The notes: generated from the sequence alone by a model not told the origin. Numbered from the stretch's first letter, positions 1 to 31,858 are shown. The stretch is DNA of 64,000 bases from Branchiostoma lanceolatum (GCF_035083965.1 NC_089735.1:6412001-6476000), one strand, 5' to 3'. Numbers and translations are program-made.

Positions 1-201
1 AGTGTCATAGGTAGACATAAGGTATCACTACAAAATCTATCGATGGCAAGATGGTTGGTAAGAAGTTGAGCCTGTGACACATGTGGCCTGACTAAATCAT
101 GCTTCTAGAAGCCCTTCCCTGACAGCAAGAGATTGTGTATCACAGGTTAGTGATACATACTGTGGTCAATATGCCCATTTTTACCTATTCCTATCCTGCA
201 G

Positions 202-2865
202 GCTTGGCACAGACGGCCAGGGGACGTTCTTCCTGGAGGTTGACCACGCCAGCAAGGCTGACGCTACCTGGTACACCTGCTCTGCCCACAACCAGGCTGG
301 CAGCATCATGTGTACAGGCAAAATAGTTGTGCAGAGTAAGTAGTTCAATGTGCAGCATGGTACTCATCCTAAAGCCATGGCTACCTGCTCCAGCTTCATC
401 ATTACAGTCTTAGTATAGAGTTTTTATAGCCTCAGTAGATGAAGGAATACACAAGGATCAAACAATGCTTGCACAATTATTGAAACCATTAAAAGATATA
501 GCATTTTAGTACTGGACAATCTTCCCCTAAAGGAGTGCGATATTGTTTTCAGTAATTAGAGATTTAAAGCCAAGCAATTAAGATGAAGATGAAATTAATA
601 AATAGTATACGTATTACATAGTTACCTTTTTTTGCTAGGCATAAGGAAAAAATTTGCAAACAAGCAGAGCAAAAACAGACCGAATTTGATACCTTAACAA
701 TAATGGCATGAAGAAGTAAAACATTTTTAGTTACCCCATAATACTTACCAAGTCACAGCATACATAATTGAGAAATACTGTCCAAGTGAAATCTGGTGTA
801 CTGAAGATAGTGTACAGATTGCATAGTGCAGTAGAATTACATCTGGTAGGAAGCGATACATGCATCATGTTTGCTCTAGAATTTTAAACAGTTCTCTCGT
901 CTTAATATCAAATGAGAATCTCATTTTACTTATCATCTTAACTCTCTGTGGTATAGTACATGTACATGTTTATCAAAGATAACATTTTTTGCCCCAGGAT
1001 TCTGTTCAAGTCTGCTGTATAATTGCAGCTCACACCACATCCCATATTTTGTAGTAGTTAGTAATCAAGCTCTATTGCATTACCTTATATTGCTGTATGG
1101 TGCACATTCTTTATGGCTGTACGCTTGGCTTTTAGAATGAAGTGATAGGTTAGGATTTGAGGCACTGGTTTGACAGTTTATTAATATCTTGGAGAACAGA
1201 AAAGCTTCTGCAACTGGCTTGTATAGCTTTCAGGTCCACCAGTTTTACAGGTGTTGTAAGTCAACTCGTTGGTCAGACTGGACTAAACTTGTACCACGTC
1301 ACTTCCAGTACCACATGTCAGTCAGAAAAAATCCGAACAAAAGTCGGGAAAGCAGTTCTACATGTTCTAGCGGTAGCAGAAAAATGAAGACAGACTGCGG
1401 TCAGCTTACGTGGGTAAGTTTAGACATTTCAGCTTCTGAGGCATCCGCTCAGCTGATCGCCAACGCCACCCACTGTATGCCTCCTGCTTATGGCATATTA
1501 TGTACGCACCCCTCACCCAAGCTGTTCTCATTTAGGCTGCTCTTCCCATCCCTTTTTACAAATGTATACTGTGACTTGGTAAGTAACCTAAGATAACCCC
1601 ATAAAGTCAAATATCTTGGACAATTACATTGTATGCTGCTAGTTACTGAGTGATAATTAATGTATCCCTTCACTTTTAACTTTGACCAGTGTGACATAGC
1701 CTGCATTTGCCAATGCATCTCAATGGTGCTCTAATAAATTTTGCCGCTCGCAAATTTACAAAATTCCCCTAGTCATATGCAGCATGTATAAGGCTGTTCC
1801 AGAAAAAAACATTTTAACAACACACCAACTGTATTTTCCCTTAGTACCCTACACAAAAAAGATGTTGGAAGGATTGTATCATCTGCACACTTTTTATAAA
1901 TTGTGCAGTGTCTTATGGATTTTCAAAAATAGAAGGCAAAAAGAAGGTTTAAGCATAAGAGAGGATTTTTGTCAAATACATGTGTGCATTTTGTATACTT
2001 TAGTATACTTGTACTTTTAAAAGTTATCTTTAGTGGTCACCATACACAATCTGCTTGATTATGTAAATGTAAATTGTTTTATTTATATATTTTGCTAGGT
2101 TAGTATGATTTAGTTCCTGTCTGTAAACCAGATAGACACGGATGCCAAATGTGTAATTGTAGCATTGGAATCATCCACCTATGTATCTTCTGCATTGTGA
2201 ACCAATACTGCTCCTGTTCCATAGGTTCGGACTTCCACAAATGTGGAGGATTAGGTTGATACATATTATGTAATTTGGCAAACAAGGTAAGGCTGATACA
2301 TCAAGGAAAATGCTATACACATACAAGGTTGGACCAATTTTGGTTCTTACAATTGCCGTTTCTAAATTGCAAAACATGCAGTCTGCATTTGTGGTACATG
2401 TACATGTATAAATCTAAGTTGGACCAAAGAATTGTTGTGTTGTTCCATGAGGCAATGTACTGGTTGTGTGGTATGATTCTGCACATTGTAAGTGGACTAG
2501 CCTGACTAAATCGCGCTCCTAGCGGCCGGCCTGACGGATACCGCCCCCTAGCCAGAGCTTGTTTAAACACAGGCTAGTACGTGGACAGTCTCACCTGTTT
2601 TTGCATCACTATGTCTTCCCCAGCTAGACCTCATTTGGCCATCATCCAAGAATTTAGAACATCTTCAGCTCTACTCATCCCTTACCTGTTGTTATTTGTG
2701 GTTGTTTTCTTCTTTTGTTTTTTAGGCCCCTGGGAGTCCCAGAAGCCACAACAAACAAAGATCAAGACTCCAAAGAGATACGCCAACCTGCCTGTGGACA
2801 TGCGAGCCTCTCACCAGACCAAGACTGCCATGATGAACGAGTCGGGGCAGGCAGAAGATCTGTAA
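202..2865 (+). CDS. 3' end of a palladin/myotilin-family Ig protein (partial)
   Basis: Two exons are visible: 202-335 and 2726-2865, joined in phase 1 through a CAG acceptor, a GTAAGT donor and a TTTAG acceptor; earlier exons lie left of the window. The first encodes the C-terminal half of an I-set Ig domain, with the Asp-Ala-x-Trp-Tyr-x-Cys strand-F motif and an Asn-x-Ala-Gly turn. The second encodes a 46-residue tail containing RYANLPVD and ending in GQAEDL before TAA. Palladin and myotilin end in the same way: a last Ig domain with DAGWYT, then an RYAAL element and a final acidic EDL. These proteins bind F-actin and alpha-actinin in stress fibres and Z-discs; that role is inferred from the family. 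I cannot tell palladin, myopalladin and myotilin apart from the tail, and a lancelet may have one pro-orthologue. Confidence 0.75.
336..2725 (+). other. Intron of the palladin-like gene; nothing coding seen
   Basis: AT-rich intron between the Ig exon and the terminal exon. It holds one copy (around 2498-2575) of a dispersed sequence starting CCTGACTAAATC; other copies begin near 88 and 9470. I see no exon-like open segment with splice sites. Confidence 0.5.
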
Positions 2866-3536
2866 AAACAGACTGTCCAGTCTCTTCTCTCTACTGCTGG
2901 CTAACTGTGTTGTCCTTACTAAATGTTAGACCCTCCTAGTGCTAGGTGTCATGAACATTGCTATCTTACAAGGCAAATGTCTAATTTCTATAACCTATGT
3001 AATGTGCAAGAGATATTTTGAACCATTTTGGTAAATTTGCGATAGGAGTCCAAAAGCTGTGGAATCCGTGCAAAGTTTTCATGCTAGATGCTAGACACTG
3101 TATTAGAACAAAACCAAGGTGATAAGACGGTACTAAATATTCAATAGATATTTGTAGTTTTGTATTAAATGTAATGTTACAGGTTATCAGAAGTTGTTCA
3201 TGATCTAGAGCTTTTCCTCATTGTGGAAATGATCCCTTTCTAAACTGATTACTCTAGAAGATAAGTGCTCTTATAAGATATATTGTGGTTTGTTTTTGTG
3301 TGATTTTCATATACAGACAGAACAGTGAAAAATGTAGTAAGCTCAGACTGGTTAAAAGGTTGGCATTTTCAGTGGTACCTAAGCATGGACATCTTAGTGG
3401 CAACTTTATAAAGTAATGTTACAATTTTATAGTTGAGCTAAATCTAGTGGTTTCCAAGAATATCAAACACATACCTTTTTTCCCTGTAGGTGTGCTGTAA
3501 AGAGAATGATTGTCAATTACTGTCAGTTAGAAAAAC

Positions 3537-3571
3537 AACTTCTCCACAATGGGGGAAATTGTGGAGAAGTT
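3537..3571 (+). other. Perfect 14-bp hairpin in the palladin-like 3' UTR
   Basis: A stem of AACTTCTCCACAAT (3537-3550) pairs with its exact complement (3558-3571) around a 7-nt GGGGGAA loop. It lies between the stop codon at 2865 and the polyadenylation signal, so it should be transcribed in the 3' UTR. Function unknown. Confidence 0.6.
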
Positions 3572-3663
3572 TGAAAGCAACGTGCCTGAACCTGTGTGCC
3601 AATTTTTACTGGAGAAATACAGTATGTTGTGTCTAGCACTTTGTCAACTATGATGTGTCATCT

Positions 3664-3669
3664 TAATAA
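3664..3669 (+). terminator. Polyadenylation signal AATAAA of the palladin-like gene
   Basis: First canonical AATAAA downstream of the stop at 2865, implying a 3' UTR of about 800 nt. Position is seen; use is inferred. Confidence 0.5.
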
Positions 3670-3989
3670 ACTACCATGTATTTAGGTCTGATTTCCCATG
3701 CTGTAGATTTTTTCAGCATTGTGCCTATAGTGAGAGATAATGTTTTCGAGGCAAAGGTATCAAAAATATGGCTTCATGTCCTTTCATTTGGAATGAAATT
3801 TAGCTAGGCATGATCTTGCATAGGCATCTCAATCGCTTTTTTCCCCATAATACATGCTACTGCTGGAGAGCACCCTGGCATACCAGATGTGCAAGTTACT
3901 TGATGTCATTCAATTTTCTTTTGATTAAACTTTAGTTAATATTTATAAACTGTTAATACTTGGAAGTTACTTTTCTTCAATCTGTGAAT

Positions 3990-5215
3990 GACTGTATGTG
4001 TATGTTTGTGTGAGTATGTGTGTGCTCATATGTCAATGTGTGTATGGAAGTTACAAGCACTTTCTACGAACACACAGCACATTTCACATTCTATTTTACA
4101 AAAGTCAATACACACATACATTCTTACACATAACACTTCCACACCACATACCAACTGACACATCACACTTCATACACACATTCTATCTCACATAGCACAC
4201 TTCATACACACATTCTATCTCACATAGCACACTTCATACACACATTCTATCTCACATAGCACACTTCATACACACATTCTATCTCACATAGCACACTTCA
4301 TACACACATTCTTTCACACATTCTATTTTACACAAGTTGATACACACCTACCTTCTTAGTTCTTACACATAACACTTCCACCACACAAACGCCAACTGAC
4401 ACATCACACTTCATAAAACACTTCCAAACACACCAACTGTCTCACATAGCACACTTAATACACACATTCTATCTCACACAGCACACTTCACACCATACCA
4501 TTGTTCTTACATTTCATACACACCAACATTTTATTGCACACTTCATACACACCAACATATTATCTCACACAGCACACAACCACATCATATGTACTAGTAT
4601 CTTACGCTGCATATCCCATACACGTTCTAAATCTCACACTTCATAAACTTTCTTACACAGTGCATTTCCTACACACCATTGTTCTTACATTTCATACACA
4701 CACCATTTTATTTCACATTGCACACTTCATACACGCCAATTCTATCTTCATTCCAACATTCTAACATACACCAACATTCTACCTCACACTGCACTCCATA
4801 CACCAACATTCTACCTCACACTGCACTCCATACACCAACATTCTACCTCACACTGCACTCCATACACCAACATTCTACCTCACACTGCACTCCATACACC
4901 AACATTCTACCTCACACTGCACTCCATACACCAACATTCTACATCACACTGCACTCCATACACCAACATTCTACCTCACACTGCATTCCATACACCAACA
5001 TTCTACATCACACTGCACTCCATACACCAACATTCTACATCACAGTATGATCACACACACCAAATTCTATTTCGTAAACTTCATAATCATACAACCAACA
5101 TTCTATGCACAGCACACTTCATATACACATTCTATCTTGCACAGCTCACTTCATACACACATTCTATCTTGCACAGCACACTTCACACACACACCAACAT
5201 TCTCACATTTCAAGC
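3990..5215. repeat. 32-bp minisatellite, plus strand nearly free of G
   Basis: Tandem and scattered copies of a 32-bp unit of the type CACTTCATACACACATTCTA followed by TCTCACATAGCA. Two clean arrays stand out. Positions 4166-4310 hold about 4.5 near-identical units. Positions 4770-5050 hold about nine units of a diverged version (CACTCCATACACCAACATTC then TACCTCACACTG) with the same period. The rest is degenerate. The plus strand is A/C/T with very little G. Long open frames arise here only because 32 bp times three is 96 bp, a whole number of codons. Confidence 0.9.
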
Positions 5216-5283
5216 ACACTCGTCTGGTTGTAACCCCCAGACAGGGCTGTGATACGACATGTTCTTTCTGGAACATGTGGGGT

Positions 5284-5299
5284 GGCCCTTAAAAGGGCC
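5284..5299. repeat. Short palindrome GGCCCTT-AA-AAGGGCC
   Basis: Perfect 7-bp arms around AA, just after a second inverted repeat (ACATGTTC/GAACATGT, about 5258-5279). Both sit at the edge of the minisatellite and may be the end of a repeat element. Confidence 0.4.
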
Positions 5300-6755
5300 G
5301 GGGGTAGGGTAAGGAAAGGTGGGGGTGGGGATCACTTCTGTAGCTCCAAGTCTTTGGGGATAGTCCAAGATATCACCAGGATTCCTGGAGTATTCACATA
5401 GCCTTGACAATGTCCAGGGTCCAAAAGTTCAGCTGTAGTGGCTTTCCTTGGCAACATGTCTACCGATGTCTTTGAGTCTTGACACTCTCTGCTTGCAGCA
5501 GACACGAACGTCAGTTCAGATAGAAGGATATGTTCTGCACCTCATCTTGATGTTCCACAAACATTTGTCACTGCCTTTACACATAGAACTTTCTATAAAA
5601 TCTATGATCAATTCAAAGGCATTCTTAAGCACTACAGAAAGCTTACTCTAAAGGGGGCATAAGATCAGATTCTTAACAGATAGCTATACTAAAAGATTGA
5701 AGTGGTCATGTAATTATCAGACTGTCATCATTAAGAACTTAAGACACAATTTGTACCATAAGACAACAGTAGCAATAGTTCCCTTATGCTGTACAAGTGT
5801 GATAATCACAAAGTTAGATTATTAAAATGGGGACTGCTGCTACATGCTACAAAGAAAATCTGTCAATTATATACAATTATTTACATTGTACTGGATAAAA
5901 GTCAAACTTCATCTTAGAGAAAATACAAAAATTTGATTGGTCCAAAATTCATTGCAACATTATCCAAAATGTATTAATCTCTATCATCACAAAAATAATA
6001 TGGAATTATATCCATAATTCCAACAACACTCTAAGATGAAGTTCTGTTGTACCAAGAAACCATCTGTGCTCACTACCATCTTTCAGCTGAGCTGCCAAAC
6101 AAACTTTCTTCCAGGAAGCGCCAAATGGTAGCACCACTTCATATCAAAAGCACTTGAGAAATTGTGATTTCTTGGCACTTTGTACCACAGCGTATGTACA
6201 TGGCATATAAAAATATGGTGACCAAGATAAGGAGATCAACTCCTTTCTATATACGAACTTTGTAGCCAAGGAAAGTCATTTCATCATGGACTTAGTAGAG
6301 ATAGGGGGAATTCAGGGAAGATTAGGGGTAAGGGGATAACTCTTCAATAGAACATCCTAACTTTGTAGCAACAAGGAAGGTAGAAATTCTTCTTTCTCCA
6401 CTAAAATGGGAGTGTACAATGTCTAAGGCCAAATGCTTGAATGTATCAAAATAATGGAAAATATCCACAATACACATGATTATCCTTAAAATTTTAAACA
6501 TGACAACAACACACATGATTCTACCTTCCCATCCTGCCATTATCAACATTTATACTATCACACCAGGGAGGACAAAAACTCCCAAAATATTGCAACAATT
6601 GCTCTTTACAATGAGCCAGAACTGCAACGTCAAAACAAGAACACACAAGTCGTACTTGTGTGTCCTTCTTACAGATTTAAATCTTAACACTTAAGAGGTC
6701 CTATGGAAATGTGCGAACTGCAGCGTTGAAGTCCACACTCTCTTTTCTGCAGTTT
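5300..6755. other. Intergenic stretch, possibly the PNRC 3' UTR
   Basis: No coding exon seen. It lies directly downstream of the PNRC-type stop codon on the minus strand, so part of it is probably 3' UTR. The only structure noted is a 15-bp perfect inverted repeat (AACTTCATCTTAGAG, 5904-5919, against 6031-6045) around an AT-rich core, the size of a small MITE. Confidence 0.4.
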
Positions 6756-7949
6756 TCATGCAAAGACCTTCAACATGGTTTTGAGCTCATTGGTCATTCG
6801 GGAGCAATCTGGTGCCTTGGGAAGCACGGGGCTCTTAAATGACACCCAACTGACTGGGGGTCGGGGAAGATCTGCTGGGTTGGGAGGCTCACTGAATTTG
6901 GCTCCTGCGTAAGCGTCGTCATCACTTGGGCTCGCCGAACGGCTGCTTTGGATGGACTGCTTGTCAGACTTGGTCAACTGTGGCCTAAAGAGACAGAATT
7001 GAAGTTCTCACAATTAGTCACAATTTGAATATGAAGAACAATGTAAACAGTCAGTTGAGCTTTACCTAATTATCCGACAAAGTTACAAAAACAAGACAAA
7101 GCAAACACTCCTTTGGTCGTGGTGTTGAACCGTGATTTGTCTACAAAATTTGTTTTCGAATCGTGAACTTGTTTTCTTAGCACTGCGGGTGTTTGTTTGC
7201 TTAAAATCACGATTCACACATATAAAACAAAAGAACTCATATCTAGTCAAGCAAATTCAAACAAAATCGTACAGACAGTTTTTTTAAGCCTTTCTTTCAG
7301 TTTTTTGGCCTCAGTTCATCCTGGCAACAAAGAAAACAACTCCTGCCTCTTCGTCAAAACAAAAGTATCAGATTTCAGAATCAGGCGGCACCAAAATAAA
7401 ACCATCAAATTCATATGTATAACGTAATTTCTAAACAAACGGTTCCCAAGCAAGTGGTCTGAAGCTTAGAGCATATCTAGAGAACCCATGACCAAATACT
7501 GGTCAAAAAATGTTTGCGTGGCTAAAGAAAATTTTGTGCCTGGACTTCCGAATCTTTGTCTATGCCTTGAGTTCCTCTTTCTTGAGTCTTTGTCCATGCC
7601 TGGACTTCCCCTTTGTTACTCATGATACTGGATTTAGATACAGACAAAATTCTCTTTGACGAAAAACTATTCTTCATCGTTAATTAAAGAGGCGTCTGGT
7701 CAAAACGATGACCGAAAAGATGTTGATCAAATGAAAAACTCACTTCTGAACGCTGGGCGATGTGTTGTTGCTGGCCCGCTCTACGCCCTGGTTGTTGTTG
7801 TGACAAAAATGTCGAGGGCTAACTCGGTCTTGTTCAGGGCCGCTTCGCCTGCCACTGCCGCTGTTTTTCCGCGGTGATCTGTTGTTCTTCTCCCGACTAC
7901 GATGTTTCGAGACGCCCCGTGGGCTGTGATATGCATTATCTGCTGTCAT
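6756..7949 (-). CDS. PNRC2: Proline-rich nuclear receptor coactivator (PNRC1/2 type)
   Basis: Two exons, 7949-7744 and 6984-6756, join in phase 2 (donor GTGAGT, acceptor TTTAG) to give 144 residues; vertebrate PNRC2 has 139. The first exon is basic and Ser/Arg/Asn-rich. The second carries the family signature: YAGAKFSEPPNP, which includes the proline-rich SH3-type motif, then LPRPP, and near the C terminus LKTMLKV, matching the PNRC NR-box-like LKTLLKV. PNRC proteins bind nuclear receptors and, for PNRC2, link Upf1 to the decapping enzyme Dcp1a; these roles are carried over from the family. The start is the ATG at 7949, which gives the family length; a longer open frame upstream has no family match. 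PNRC1 and PNRC2 are probably one gene here, so the symbol is approximate. It is head-to-head with KAT2, 766 bp away. Confidence 0.85.
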
Positions 7950-8715
7950 GCTGCCGGCAACAAGCGAGGTTCCGTGTAGACACATCGAGTCCAACCACGG
8001 CAAACTAATATGGCGGAAACCTTTGTGTGCGAGACGCAACGGTTCCTGTTTTCTCCTTCACCTCTTTTCGATCGTAAGCCGACTTCAAAAAAGCTTTACA
8101 CAACGTACTTTTGTGCAAGCTAGTATCCTCGCTATAAAACTGGCAAGAGCTACCAGATGGTCCCTAAAATTCTAAAAACTCGTCGTTCCTTCGCTCCTAC
8201 TCAACAGGGCGCTTTCTCCTCTCCTTCTTCCTTCTCTCAACTGCAGCGTTGTCAACCTGGATACCCAGTGAGAAAAACAACTAAAAATAGAACAGCTTTC
8301 AGTCCATCAGCCAATCCCAGATAAGGATTATCATCACCTGACTTCTTTGCTGATGACATCAGACTAACTAATTAGAATAAATTAGATGACGTTTCCGAAG
8401 TTTCCGACCACATATTCTCGCGAGATGTCTTTTCCTTGAATTTCATTCTCGCGAGATCTCGCCAATTAACGCCTAATTTGATCACGTGATTAGGCGATGA
8501 TGATGATGATGCAGAGTCTCCGGAAATGGAAATGGTACTTTGTGGTGCTCATCGCGTCTTGGTTGATAAATATTACCTATAACTTTATTTCTTGGCCAGG
8601 CGTGCGTGCGATATTGTAGACAAGACAATGAGTGCCATCTAAGTTACCAGTGCACACGTTGTTGTAAAGAAAAGATGTTCACTCTCGGTACCCACTGAGG
8701 CACATTTTTACAGAG
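7950..8715. promoter_or_regulatory. Bidirectional promoter between PNRC and KAT2
   Basis: The 766 bp between two divergent start codons hold two exact TCTCGCGAGA elements (8416-8425 and 8447-8456, 31 bp apart). A CCAAT-type GCCAAT follows at 8461-8466. Then comes a CACGTG E-box (8483-8488) inside a wider palindrome, GCCTAAT (8471-8477) against ATTAGGC (8489-8495). A CRE-like TGACGT lies near 8387. In vertebrates TCTCGCGAGA is a known element of TATA-less housekeeping promoters, bound by BANP. No TATA box is obvious. Motifs are seen; activity is inferred. Confidence 0.65.
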
Positions 8716-20755
<12,040 letters not shown>

Positions 20756-21305
20756 AACACCTCTGGACCAGTGACTTGGTAGAACTCCCTCCAATGCTAG
20801 TTGACTGTATCTAAATCGTCTATTTGTATATCCCTCTATTGAAGCCTATGTTAAGTTATTGTCAAGTTAGCTTTTCCTGAAAGGAGCAGCTGATTGTTCC
20901 AACAGAAGAACGTGGCATTGCACAAACTTCAGTTTTGAGGTCTGTGACACTACAACACAGAGCAGTAGCACTGTAGCAGGCTAGTACCTGTGAAGCTTGT
21001 CGTAGCCAAAAGTAGGACAGTATTTTCAAGTGTGTGGCACTGGTACAGCTACACTTTTGTGACCCTATAGGCATTTTTTTTACTTAGCATAAATTATTTT
21101 ATACTCTTATGTTGTCTGCAAATCTTGTAAATTGTAATTTTTTTCTGAAAAGTCAAAGACCCCAGGAAGATTAGCTACCAGTATGGTACATGTAACTTCT
21201 AATAATATTGACCCAAAATTAATAATATACATGACTTAAGAGAAAGAATGTGCATTAGAATGTTAATCAGGAACAACAGTACTTCCCTGTGATGACTTTT
21301 CTACG

Positions 21306-21363
21306 ATTAAAACCAGTAAGAAAAGACAACCACAATTCTTTCATGGTGTAAATAGTATTTATT
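21306..21363. terminator. Back-to-back polyadenylation signals of KAT2 and RACK1
   Basis: ATTAAA at 21306-21311 is the best plus-strand signal after the KAT2 stop at 20755. TTTATT at 21358-21363 reads AATAAA on the minus strand, 120 nt past the RACK1 stop. If both are used, the convergent transcripts end within or just across the same few dozen bases. Confidence 0.45.
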
Positions 21364-21482
21364 TTCATGCCTTACAGCCAGTGCAGTGTAGAAACATTTC
21401 CACTACAGACTTCGGACAGAGTTACAATCCACCATTAGGATAAAGTTTTTCATGTTGTTTGTTGATGCAAGTTTTACGGTGT

Positions 21483-28633
<7,151 letters not shown>

Positions 28634-30291
28634 ACGGTGAAGGTTTTGGACTCCTGACAGACCCTCTTAAAAAGTGGACCATACCCTGGCCATATGCTAA
28701 ACCACAAAAAATGGGACAAATTCCAGCCAACAGAAACGCTTAACGTGTCTTTCTGTTGCTAACCAGATCTGTGTGTGGTGGTATTAATTTGTTTAACTTG
28801 TAACAAAAAGTTACGTCTGTATGACAATATGGGGATCATAATCTTAACTCCATTCAGTTGTATTTTCCTGACTATGATACTAGTTGCTGTCTGTGCCTAA
28901 GCTGTACATTTGGACCTGGCCCGTCCAAAGAAGTGAGGTAAGACCTTGTGCGGTAGGGGGTACAAACTTTAGTTTCATGTTGGTTGGATCTACTCGGACC
29001 TATCATGTATGAATGTAACAGGAGAAATATGATTATGTGTACTAGCATTCTCTACTAGCCAAAGTGGTCAGGACTATAACCAATTGTACATTATTCCATA
29101 ATCGGTCATTTTAGTACTTCTGCCACACAGGAGGGGGGGTGATAGTGTTTTCATACTAAAACTTGCATCTTCATATTTTCACATGAAGATAAATCCTGTA
29201 CCATGATGAAGCGACTAAGAAGCACTATTACATTTCACAGCATCCTAGTAACCGAAAGAGTGAGTTAGAACAGAGTCAGTCTCCAATTTTAAACTGGCAG
29301 AACAGTTATGATCACAATGAGATGAAAACAGTTATTCATGTTTATGAAGTTAAGGGGAAAATGGTTATTTCTAAGACTAGGTGTGATATTGTGTATACCA
29401 TGTGTTATCTTGTGGTATTCTGACTCATGACGGGGGCACCGGAATGCATGCTTTTCGACTGGTGTAGTTACAAAATTAGTCACAAAATTATTTTGTGTGC
29501 CCCTTTCAGGAATTTGTATACCTAGAGATGATGTATTATTATGATTGTTCTGGTAAAATTTGTTTTCTATATCACACACATCTGGCGTGTTTAATCAGCT
29601 AAGTCACAACCATTGCTGTATCTTATAACCACTCATCATCAAAAGGTTGTTTTCTCTCTGTCCTTCTTTTCATGACTGTTAGGCCACTGTGAAAGTATCG
29701 TACTACCGGTAGTGTAAAATCTTTGTCGGTATACTATCTTCTTACATTTGTATAGATGTTGGAATATTGACAGGATTCCAAACAATGAACTTCATTGTAG
29801 CTTTAATTTCCAAACAATTACACTGATGTTTTCTCCCAGGATATTTCCATGTGTTTCTATACACCTTGGTGTTGGTTATAACCCTTCACACTAAACAGTG
29901 ATTGAACCTGTATGGTTTATGATCATTTATTTTGTTAGGGTAAAAAATTTGAGTCTTTAACCCAGTGTCTGTATAGTGCAAGACATTCTTCTTAATTGAA
30001 ACAAACAGTTAGACTCACATTATGTATAGTGAGGGAACCACACAAGAAGATCCTTACAAACTTTCCCAGTCAATTTTTAATTTCCAATGAGATACAGCTT
30101 GCTTCTCATGATGTTCATGTCAAACTGTAATCATACCTTTATTTGATGTGTTGTGTTTTGACATCTTTCGAGCTTCTTTTTTTTTTCTTCTAGACTTTTG
30201 TAGGTTACCGGTGCAACAAGCAGTGCCAGAAAATGAACATAATCTACTGACTACATTGTCTGTGTACTGTTAAGTACTTCAACTGAATAAA
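28634..30291 (+). other. Probable long 3' UTR of PP2A-C ending at AATAAA
   Basis: No coding exon seen. The first canonical AATAAA on the plus strand after the stop is at 30286-30291, giving a 3' UTR of about 1.65 kb if used. Confidence 0.5.
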
Positions 30292-30392
30292 AAAATTTCT
30301 GTTATTCTTAGCGGTCGTTGTTGAAATGGTAAGTTGTCGTGTTCAGTACTGATAACGGTAGGAGATTCATATTTGTTTCCAAGTGCCCCCAG

Positions 30393-30575
30393 TACTGTAA
30401 AGTGCGTTTAAGTTCGCATTGGTTTGATTTTCGTGGTAATTTCTTCACCCCAAACTTAAAACTGCAAAAAAGCTTGTTCTGTCTTCTGCTCACCTACCAT
30501 CTTGTTTCAGTCGCAAACTTGATACCACCAGGAACACTCTACTAAATCGCTGTGAACTTAAACGCATTTACAGTA
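30393..30575. mobile_element. 183-bp MITE with TA target duplication
   Basis: TACTGTAAAGTGCGTTTAAG at the left and CTTAAACGCATTTACAGTA at the right are inverted repeats differing by a 1-bp indel; the outer TA on each side fits a TA duplication. It shares its core with 17618-17795. Confidence 0.7.
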
Positions 30576-30735
30576 TATCATAACTCCCCATTATGCAGAT
30601 ATGAATGTATCCTACAGCTATTGCTGTAAAATGATTTTGATTGAACATTTTTCTTTCATCATATTGATATGTGTAGCTGAAATAAGCATGATGAGTTTTG
30701 TGTATGAACGCAAGTTGTAATGCTCAAGCTTGGTC

Positions 30736-31240
30736 ATATTTGTCCCAAATTGAAGGCATTTTTGGAACAGTCGGGGATGTGTTGTGTGAAAGACAGCTGT
30801 CTTTGACAGAGAAGGTCATATATCTCGACATTATTTCTGTTGTAGACTCTGAAAATCCTACGTAAGGAAAATTGTTTTAGAAGGGTGACTGCCCTCACTT
30901 GACCCCTTGGTTGATCGCTTTTTTCATAATAATGATAAGTCTTACCCGGCCCACCTGGGTTGACCGATGATGATGATATGCATATCATTATGCAAAAACT
31001 TGAACAGTTTCAAACTTTGGTATGCCTTTGAAACAGATACTCCAGATTTGTAATATTCAGCCTGGTCACATATGTCCTTGAAGCAGTGGGGGATGTGTTG
31101 TACAGTAGTCAGCTGTCTTTGACAGTAAAGGTCATATATCATTGACGTCAGTTCTGTTGTAGACACAATGAGAACCCTTCATCAAAAGAATTGTTTGGTG
31201 AAGGTGACTGCCCTCACTTGAACCTTGGTTGATCACTATA
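30736..31240. repeat. Diverged tandem duplication of about 300 bp
   Basis: The segment 30770-30920 (GGGGATGTGTTGTGTGAAAG onward) recurs at 31085-31235 with the same order of blocks: CAGCTGTCTTTGACAG, GAAGGTCATATATC or close to it, TCTGTTGTAGAC, and GGTGACTGCCCTCACTTGA. A third partial piece (GTTTGAAACTTTGG) follows at about 31262. No coding potential. Confidence 0.7.
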
Positions 31241-31858
31241 GGCATACAAGAAAATGTGAACAGTTTGAAACTTTGGTGCATGTATGCCTATGGCGCAAGA
31301 GGACCCCCAGAATGACGTCAAAGCAGTTCCGATCTTAGACAGAATATCCACAGTTGAGATTTTGTCGAAAATCAGGCTATCTTTAGTTTAATCTCCTTAC
31401 TGACAAGTACTATGCTGGCATCAAATTATGGTATCGATAAATCATATGACAAACAAAAGGCTTAATTTTAACATTCATAATCCAAGAATGTTCTGTTGTT
31501 GATTAAATATTGCAAAAGATGGATATTGAAAAGCATTTAATGTTTTTTAAATCAAAGCCCTTTGAGTTCTGACGTAGTATTTTGATGGAAAATTTGATAT
31601 TTGCTAATATCTAGCCAGTGCACTTGACTTGAAAACTCACCAAATTTCATCAGAAATATCAAATCCCGTATCTTTATTCCCATTTGTTCCTAAAAAGTTA
31701 GTACCAAATCCACTGTAAATCCGTTGAAATCTTGATAAACATCACACAAGAAGAAAATGGAATAGTCCATAGTACTCCATACAAAGGCACCATAACAAAA
31801 TATCAACACAACATAATATGGTTGAACTCCAAATTTGGAGGTAGCCAAGTCTGGTTTA

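Noticed and set aside
4679-5050. 123-codon open frame with a repeated His/Thr/Tyr-rich peptide
   Set aside because: It is a by-product of the 32-bp minisatellite, whose triple length is a whole number of codons; no splice or family support.
5258-5279. ACATGTTC...GAACATGT as a p53 or steroid-receptor site
   Set aside because: Half-site spacing and edge bases do not fit either consensus well; more likely part of a repeat end.
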